DNA from: Lactobacillus sp. ESL0700
Lineage (GTDB): Bacteria > Bacillota > Bacilli > Lactobacillales > Lactobacillaceae
Reading direction: 5' to 3'
Assembly: GCF_029392095.1 (NCBI RefSeq)
Contig: NZ_CP113930.1
Span: forward strand, 1,623,001-1,687,000
DNA length: 64,000 nucleotides
Part shown: piece after piece, positions 59,252 through 64,000 of the stretch
Layout: every line of letters begins with the position of its first letter
Position numbering within the stretch: the first letter of the stretch is position 1
Program-made: the position numbers and the translations under genes
Notes under the pieces: generated by a model
Seen by the model: the letters and a program-made list of their open reading frames with translations, nothing else
Database searches by the model: none
What the model was told of the DNA's origin: nothing

Positions 59252-60829
59252 ATGTCAGATAAAGTTTACACAGATTATTTCTATAATTCAGAGGACTTTG
59301 ACAAGAATCACGAAATGGGTTACAAAGAACTCCATATTCCTGAAGGCGTTGAAGCTTCTCCGTTAATTGTTCCGCCAGTATTGGAACCAGATAAGGTTGA
59401 AAACAACGATGTTTGGTACACCATTGAATCCCAAGAAGGCGACTTTCAATTTTTACCAGGCAAGAAGACCCATACTTGGGGCTACAACTTCCCAGTTCTT
59501 GGTAAGACAATGGTCTTAACCAAGGGACAACATGTCCACGTAACTTTGAAGAACAGCTTGCCAGAATTGACTACTTATCACTGGCATGGTATGGAAGTTT
59601 CAGGACCAGGTAACGATGGTGCTTGTCACTCACCTGTATACCCAGGCGAAGAAAAGCACATTGACTTCGTTGTTAACCAACCAGCTGCTCTTACTTGGTT
59701 ACATGCTCACCCATGTCCATCAACTGCTGCTCAAGTATGGATGGGCTTAGCTATGGGTGTTGTTGTTACTGACGCTAACGAAGCTAAATTGCCAATTCCT
59801 AAGAGTTACGGTAAAGATGAATTCCCAATCATCTTACAAGACCGGATCTTCCACGAAGACAACCAATTCGACTACAAGGCAGACTACAACGCAATGGGTA
59901 TCTTTGGTGATACTCCAGTTATCAACGCTACTATCAAACCTTACGTTGATGTTACTACTCAAAAAGTACGTTTGATCTTCTTAGGTGGTTCTAACCGTCG
60001 TGAATGGAGATTACACTTCACTGATGATTTGGTTATGACTCAAATCGCTGGTGACGATTCATTCTTGGAGCATCCAGTTAAGATGACCAAGATTTTAATC
60101 GGGCCAGGTGAACGTCAACAAGTAGTTGTTGATTTCAAGGACTACAAGGAAGGCGACGTTGTTAACCTTTACACTGATGACTTCAAATTAGTTGAATTCA
60201 GAATTCACAAGTATGAAGAAGACAACAGTGTAATTCCTGACACATTGTTCAAACCATATGACCCAGTTGTAAATCCAAACAAGGAAATCCGCAAGGTCAC
60301 AATGGACAACCACAACGAAATCAACGGTAAGCAATTCGCTATGAACAGAATTGACATGAAGCAAACCTTGATGAGTGCTGAATACTGGGATGTAACCAAC
60401 ACTAACGACAAGAAGAACGGTATGCTTCACCCATTCCACGTTCACGGTGCTCACTTCTTAGTTGTATCACGTGACGGTCATGACCCATATCCAAACGAAC
60501 AAGGCGTTTACAAGGACACTGTTGAAGTTGCTCCTCAAGAAACTGTTCGGATTAAGGTTTACTTCCAAAACACTGGTGTCTTCATGTACCACTGCCACAT
60601 CATTGAACACGAAGATGCTGGTATGATGGCTCAAATTCAAATCGTTGATCCTAAAGACCCAGACAAGAAGTACCACTTGATGGACATGGAAACTCTGACT
60701 AAGGCTTTCGCTGAAGAACGCGGAATCCCAATGGACGAAGTTTACTGCCCAGGTATGGACGTTGAAGGTATGGATGTTAAAGGCGAAGACCACACCATGG
60801 ATGCATTTTCAGGTGCAAGTCATCACTAA
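59252..60829 (+). CDS. Multicopper oxidase (laccase/CotA-like)
   Basis: 525 residues with all four copper motifs: HWHGMEV (about 110), HAHPCPS (about 150), HPFHVHGAHF (about 395) and HCHIIEHEDAGMM (about 450, holding the T1 Cys-His-Met ligands). No signal peptide is seen, so it is probably cytoplasmic. The tail is Met/Asp-rich (GMDVEGMDVKGEDHTMDAF), which may bind extra copper. Codon use looks like that of a highly expressed gene. Likely roles are copper or oxygen detoxification or phenol oxidation. Confidence 0.95.
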   Translation: MSDKVYTDYFYNSEDFDKNHEMGYKELHIPEGVEASPLIVPPVLEPDKVENNDVWYTIESQEGDFQFLPGKKTHTWGYNFPVLGKTMVLTKGQHVHVTLKNSLPELTTYHWHGMEVSGPGNDGACHSPVYPGEEKHIDFVVNQPAALTWLHAHPCPSTAAQVWMGLAMGVVVTDANEAKLPIPKSYGKDEFPIILQDRIFHEDNQFDYKADYNAMGIFGDTPVINATIKPYVDVTTQKVRLIFLGGSNRREWRLHFTDDLVMTQIAGDDSFLEHPVKMTKILIGPGERQQVVVDFKDYKEGDVVNLYTDDFKLVEFRIHKYEEDNSVIPDTLFKPYDPVVNPNKEIRKVTMDNHNEINGKQFAMNRIDMKQTLMSAEYWDVTNTNDKKNGMLHPFHVHGAHFLVVSRDGHDPYPNEQGVYKDTVEVAPQETVRIKVYFQNTGVFMYHCHIIEHEDAGMMAQIQIVDPKDPDKKYHLMDMETLTKAFAEERGIPMDEVYCPGMDVEGMDVKGEDHTMDAFSGASHH

Positions 60830-60848
60830 TTCATTTTTCAATTAATAA

Positions 60849-60885
60849 CAAAAAAGCACTCATTAAATTGAGCGCTTTTTTTGGT
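60849..60885 (+). terminator. Terminator after the multicopper oxidase
   Basis: AAAGCACTCA-ttaaat-TGAGCGCTTT with T-run. Confidence 0.85.
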
Positions 60886-60917
60886 TATATATAGCTTTTT
60901 ATGATTAAATAGCAACT

Positions 60918-61625
60918 ATGAAGAATACAAAATCATTTAAAAAAATTTGGGCTTTAATAGCGATGCTCCTACTTCTTGGAGTTATTATTTTTGCCTTCAA
61001 TTCTAAAAGTTTGCGTAATCAATATGACTGGTTAACCTTAAAGTCTGAGCAAAAACTCGATGTGCCACTTGAAAATCAGTACCCTGACCTGCCTAATGGT
61101 TGTGAGGTTACTTCTTTAAGTATGCTTTTAAACTATTACGGCGTAAAAGTTACCAAGCTGGATCTATCGCAAAACATTGCCCACGTTGCTTCGTTTACTG
61201 ATAATGGTCAATATCGCGGTAACCCTCACAAGGGATTTGTCGGCTACATGAGTCAAGCCAATGCCGGCTGGTGTGTTTATAATGAGCCGCTTGAACAGGT
61301 AGCGCGAAAATATACTAATCGCATTCAAAACTTCACTGGACATGACTTTATTCAAACAATGAAGTTAGTCTCAACTGGCCACCCTGTCATGATTATTACA
61401 ACGACTAACTTCAATCATGTTAGTGACATGCAGACTTGGCGGACGGCTCAAGGAAACGTTCACGTTACCCCTTCTTCCCACGCATGTGTTATCACTGGCT
61501 TTAATAAAAAAGCGCGAATTGTTTATGTCAATGATCCATTCGGACATAAAAATGAACAAATTCCGTGGGCTAACTTAGAGCGAAGCTATAACCAGCAGGG
61601 AAAACAGGCTTTATACATCAAATAA
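60918..61625 (+). CDS. C39-like secreted/membrane-anchored peptidase domain protein
   Basis: 235 residues. An N-terminal membrane anchor (KIWALIAMLLLLGVIIFAF) is followed by a C39-like cysteine peptidase domain. The Cys is in LPNGCEVTSLSMLLNYYG (about 65), the His in SSHACVITGF (about 194), and the Asp region in VYVNDPFG. The domain resembles YvpB-type proteins. No good ribosome site precedes the ATG, so translation may be weak. It ends at a bidirectional terminator shared with the minus-strand RNA. Confidence 0.85.
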   Translation: MKNTKSFKKIWALIAMLLLLGVIIFAFNSKSLRNQYDWLTLKSEQKLDVPLENQYPDLPNGCEVTSLSMLLNYYGVKVTKLDLSQNIAHVASFTDNGQYRGNPHKGFVGYMSQANAGWCVYNEPLEQVARKYTNRIQNFTGHDFIQTMKLVSTGHPVMIITTTNFNHVSDMQTWRTAQGNVHVTPSSHACVITGFNKKARIVYVNDPFGHKNEQIPWANLERSYNQQGKQALYIK

Positions 61626-61631
61626 TAAACA

Positions 61632-61810
61632 AAAAAAGAGCAGGTTCAATTAAGAACTTGCTCTTTTTAGTCAAGGCCATTTTTCACAAAAATGGTTGGC
61701 TACTTCTGTTCACATCAGGTAGGCCAAACGCCAGCACTTCCCGTGCCTGTCAGTTAAGACGGGTGTCCTTGTAACAAAATTACGCATCTCGCGTTTTTTG
61801 TCGGCTCGTA
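61632..61810 (-). ncRNA. Unassigned structured small RNA (~180 nt)
   Basis: A strong minus-strand promoter (TTGCAC 61839-61844, 16-nt spacer, TATAAT 61817-61822) fires into a gene-free stretch. The stretch ends at a terminator (AGAGCAAGTTC / GAACCTGCTCT plus T7, 61633-61669). Between them the RNA can form several hairpins: ACGC/GCGT with flanking ACAAAA/UUUUGU, CCCGU/ACGGG, GGCCUAC/GUAGCC and CCAUUUUU/AAAAAUGG. A possible closing stem CAAGG/CCUUG encloses the last three. No open frame is evident. I could not match it to SRP RNA, tmRNA, RNase P or a known riboswitch. 6S RNA is possible by size only. Confidence 0.6.
61633..61669. terminator. Bidirectional terminator (C39-like gene / small RNA)
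   Basis: A 11-bp stem flanked by A7 and T5, usable on both strands. Confidence 0.9.
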
Positions 61811-61816
61811 GTATTT

Positions 61817-61844
61817 ATTATACATGTTTCTCAATCAAGTGCAA
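61817..61844 (-). promoter_or_regulatory. Promoter of the small RNA
   Basis: TTGCAC and TATAAT on the minus strand with 16-nt spacing. It begins about 20 bp after the SDR stop codon. Confidence 0.75.
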
Positions 61845-61864
61845 CTTTCTTACAGGTATTTACC

Positions 61865-62611
61865 TTACCACGGCTGTGTCGTTGCACCAACAGTAATATC
61901 ACCTATATTAGTATCCTCAGGCTGATCAATTGCAAAAGCTACGATATTCGCAATTCTTTCAGGACTAATTTGATAGTTATTGTATGTCTGGTGTAATGCT
62001 TTCGCCGCTTGCTCATCAGAAATTGTATTCAACAACTCTGTCTGAATTGCTGCTGGATAAATCGTTGTTGTGCGAATATTGGCCCTGTCAGTTGCAGATT
62101 CCATGCGCAATACCGACATTAAGTCCCGCACCGCATATTTAGTCGCACCATAAACCCCAGCATTAAGATAGGGTTTCACTCCTGCAACAGATGACGTTGC
62201 AATAATTTGCCCAGACTTTTGTTTGTTAAACTGGGGCAAAACTGCAGCTAAGCCATTTAATACGCCTTTCAAATTAACATCGATCATTTTATTCCACTCA
62301 GTGGTTTTTAATGCTGACAGTCGTGAACTGGGCATCAAGCCTGCATTAAGAAACATTACGTCAACTTGGCCATATTTTGCCAAAGCCAACTGAACCAACT
62401 TTTGATTGTCATTTTCGCTGGTAACATCTGTTACCTGATAACTTGCCCTGCCACCAGCTGCTGAAATTTCTGCAGTTAGTGCCTGCAATTTTGCTTCTCT
62501 TCTGGCTGCGAGTACCACTTTGGCACCTTTTTGCGCTAACAACTTTGCTGTAGCCTCTCCAATACCAGACGAGGCACCTGTAATAATAACTACTTTATTT
62601 TTAATTGCCAT
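61865..62611 (-). CDS. SDR-family oxidoreductase
   Basis: 248 residues, classical short-chain dehydrogenase. Cofactor motif TGASSGIGEATA (residues 11-22), NAG motif LNAGLMP, catalytic Ser in ATSSVAGV, and YxxxK in YGATKYA. Arg residues after the first strand (AARREAK) point to NADP. It reduces or oxidises an unknown carbonyl or alcohol. It follows the cupin gene by 17 nt and belongs to the MerR-controlled operon. Confidence 0.93.
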   Translation of the reverse strand: MAIKNKVVIITGASSGIGEATAKLLAQKGAKVVLAARREAKLQALTAEISAAGGRASYQVTDVTSENDNQKLVQLALAKYGQVDVMFLNAGLMPSSRLSALKTTEWNKMIDVNLKGVLNGLAAVLPQFNKQKSGQIIATSSVAGVKPYLNAGVYGATKYAVRDLMSVLRMESATDRANIRTTTIYPAAIQTELLNTISDEQAAKALHQTYNNYQISPERIANIVAFAIDQPEDTNIGDITVGATTQPW

Positions 62612-62628
62612 TTTTCTCTTCCTTATCG

Positions 62629-63354
62629 TTAAGGTAACTTGGCATATTCTTTAGGATCTACCGGCTCTAGCCATTCGGCCTCGCCAGTTGTAATTGCAAG
62701 ATGACTAAACCAACTATCCTTGGCTGCACCATGCCAGTGTTTAACGCCATCATGCACCACAACTACAGATCCTGGAGTTAATTCTTGTGGCTCCTTGCCC
62801 CACTCTTGATACCAACCGCGACCACCTGTGGCTAGCAAAACTTGGCTGCCATCATGGTGAATATGCCAATTGTTATAGCACCCAGGCTCAAATGTAACGT
62901 TATTAACGGGAACGCTGCTGCCATTTTCTTCTGGCTTAACTAACGAATTGTTGTAACTTTGCCCGACAAAATATTGGTCATAAGCACTATTTTTGGCCCC
63001 TGTTGCAAAAACTCCTGGCTGCTCAACTTGATCTTCTTGACTTGACCAAATTTCTTTAGCTCGATTAAAGGTCGACCATGCTTTCGGCCAACCGACATAG
63101 AAAGCCAAGTGAGTAATTTCGGCTACTATTTCTTCTTTAGTAATGCCATTATTTTTACCAATGTTTAAGTGAGCGCCAATCTGCTCTGTATTCCCCATCG
63201 CCATTAACGCGGCAATCGTAATCAACGAGCGATCGCGTGCTGACAACTCCTGTTCTTTTGACCAAACCTGTCCGAATAAAACATCATCGTTTAATGCGGC
63301 AAATTGCGGTGCAAAATCGCCTAAATTTTTTCTACCTGCTGTTTGTTTTTTCAT
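62629..63354 (-). CDS. Carboxymuconolactone decarboxylase-like + cupin fusion
   Basis: 241 residues. The N-terminal CMD/AhpD-like domain (about 5-105) has ELSARDRSLITIAALMAMG and ITKEEIVAEITHLAFYVGWPKAWSTF but lacks the CxxC pair of AhpD. The C-terminal cupin (about 130-230) has the metal-binding pattern NNWHIHHDGSQVLLATGGRGWYQEWG and VVVVHDGVKHWHGA. Such proteins are frequent in stress operons with SDR and aldo-keto reductases. Reaction unknown. GAGGA precedes the ATG. Confidence 0.9.
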   Translation of the reverse strand: MKKQTAGRKNLGDFAPQFAALNDDVLFGQVWSKEQELSARDRSLITIAALMAMGNTEQIGAHLNIGKNNGITKEEIVAEITHLAFYVGWPKAWSTFNRAKEIWSSQEDQVEQPGVFATGAKNSAYDQYFVGQSYNNSLVKPEENGSSVPVNNVTFEPGCYNNWHIHHDGSQVLLATGGRGWYQEWGKEPQELTPGSVVVVHDGVKHWHGAAKDSWFSHLAITTGEAEWLEPVDPKEYAKLP

Positions 63355-63372
63355 AAATATAAGTCCTCTTTC

Positions 63373-63510
63373 TTATTCTTTTATAAAAGTTAGGTTAATA
63401 TCGCCTAAATCTTGCAAGAATTCTACGCCCTGATCAATATGGCCAATCTTTTGTAAATCACCGATTATCTCGCCAGTTTGCTTATAAAAATAATGATTTT
63501 TATTTGTCAT
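63373..63510 (-). CDS. Small 45-residue protein, first gene of the MerR-controlled operon
   Basis: A frame from ATG 63510 (MTNKNHYFYKQTGEIIGDLQ) to TAA at 63373, with AAGGTGGTGG ahead of the start. It lies directly after a MerR-type promoter and 18 nt before the cupin gene. The product is soluble and not recognised. It is too short for usual gene calling but has a good ribosome site. Confidence 0.65.
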   Translation of the reverse strand: MTNKNHYFYKQTGEIIGDLQKIGHIDQGVEFLQDLGDINLTFIKE

Positions 63511-63537
63511 TTAACCACCACCTTAATAACTTTATTA

Positions 63538-63568
63538 AGTCTATTCCTTCAAGTTAACTTTAAGTCAA
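63538..63568 (-). promoter_or_regulatory. MerR-type promoter with 19-nt spacer and palindromic operator
   Basis: On the minus strand TTGACT (63563-63568), 19-nt spacer, TAGACT (63538-63543). The spacer holds the 18-bp dyad CTTAAAGTTAACTTGAAG (63547-63564). An overlong spacer with a central dyad is the mark of MerR-activated promoters, and a merR gene diverges from here. Confidence 0.85.
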
Positions 63569-63607
63569 GAGCGTGTTAAGATATTTTTTGAAAAAAGGTG
63601 ATAATTA

Positions 63608-64000
63608 ATGACTAAGAAATACACAATTAAGGATTTCAGTGCTATGTTCTCCTTGGCACCGTCAACACTACGGTATTACGAAGATGAAGGGCTGATTAAG
63701 CCCCACCGCTTGATTAACCAACAACGTTACTATACTGATGACGACGTTAACTGGATGCGATTTCTCTTGCACTTAAAAAATACGGGAATGAGCATCTCTG
63801 ATCTCAAAAAGTATGTTGCTTGGCGCGCGCAAGGTGAACAGACGATTCCGCAAAGATTGCAGCTGTTAAAGCAGACTAGGGCAAAGTTTTTAGAGCAAAT
63901 CAAGCAGCAGCAACACCATTTACAAATTCTCAATGATAAGATTGCCTGGTACGAAGGTAAAACCAATGGCAAAATTGCTGACTCTGAAAATTTTAGCAAT
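63608..64000 (+). CDS. MerR-family transcriptional regulator (cut by window end)
   Basis: At least 131 residues. The winged HTH is typical: YTIKDFSAMFSLAPSTLRYYEDEGLIKPHR (residues 5-34), then YYTDDDVNWMRFLLHLKNTGMSISDLKKY. A long helix (RLQLLKQTRAKFLEQIKQQQHHLQIL) would form the dimer coiled coil. No metal-binding cysteines are seen in the visible part, so it probably senses an organic or electrophilic signal. AAGGTGA lies 6 nt before the ATG. It diverges from the operon it should control. Confidence 0.92.
   Translation, partial: MTKKYTIKDFSAMFSLAPSTLRYYEDEGLIKPHRLINQQRYYTDDDVNWMRFLLHLKNTGMSISDLKKYVAWRAQGEQTIPQRLQLLKQTRAKFLEQIKQQQHHLQILNDKIAWYEGKTNGKIADSENFSN

Noticed and set aside
59091..59510. 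139-codon minus frame overlapping the multicopper oxidase start
   Set aside because: Antisense shadow of a strongly supported gene, without a ribosome site.
61782..61800. Plus-strand terminator suggesting the small RNA is read plus
   Set aside because: The stem is only 4 bp and no plus-strand promoter is seen; the minus-strand promoter and terminator are far better.

Overview
The window looks like chromosome of a low-GC Gram-positive lactic acid bacterium, most likely a Lactobacillus of the delbrueckii/acidophilus group. Pointers are the paired PepE/PepC-type cysteine peptidases, AT-rich DNA with AAGGAGG-type ribosome sites, a T-box-controlled tyrS, HrcA/CIRCE control, CGAAC-N4-GTTCG LexA boxes, LCP, LtaS and NlpC/P60 envelope proteins, and many PTS genes. 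Species cannot be fixed from sequence alone. Most genes lie on the minus strand.

Layout. 1-3.5 kb: end of a CPBP membrane protease, an SOS-controlled Y-family polymerase with a YolD-like partner, greA, and a CIRCE-controlled Hsp20. 3.5-6.3 kb: two tandem C1 peptidases. 6.4-16 kb: a nucleoside salvage block with an MFS exporter, nucleoside hydrolase, two permeases, an ABC ATPase and three BMP-type lipoproteins, followed by NUDIX and HD hydrolases. 17.1-17.9 kb: a duplicated type I toxin-antitoxin locus whose genes are too short for ordinary gene calling. 17.9-25.9 kb: tRNA-Thr, a shrunken RhuM gene, YbjQ, T-box/tyrS, a very large LtaS-like protein, plsY and an LCP protein.

26-36.8 kb: HicB-like protein, PanE, an amidase/small protein/MFS operon, a dipeptide epimerase with a beta-lactamase-fold hydrolase, an orphan mannose-type IIA, a second MFS exporter, an SRPBCC protein, an HTH-TPR regulator and an SGNH hydrolase. 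36.8-42 kb: a galactitol-type PTS (IIA, IIC, IIB) with AraD and a PRD regulator. 42.2-44 kb: hflX and an ISL3 transposase remnant. 44-51.7 kb: a mannose-type PTS with GH32 hydrolase and fructokinase, driven by a sigma-54 promoter and a LevR-like activator; this should import and split fructose or fructo-oligosaccharides. 52-54.5 kb: three NlpC/P60 cell-wall hydrolases, one behind a WalR-type box. 54.6-64 kb: guanylate-kinase-like protein, DUF2187 protein, O-antigen-ligase-like protein, a possible toxin/partner pair, a multicopper oxidase, a C39-like peptidase, an unassigned structured RNA, and a MerR-controlled SDR/cupin operon cut off by the window end.

The most interesting items are the duplicated type I toxin-antitoxin locus (one copy keeps only its antisense RNA), the unassigned ~180-nt RNA at 61.6-61.8 kb, the duplicated promoter/operator around araD, and small uncharacterised proteins tightly coupled to the amidase operon and the MerR locus.
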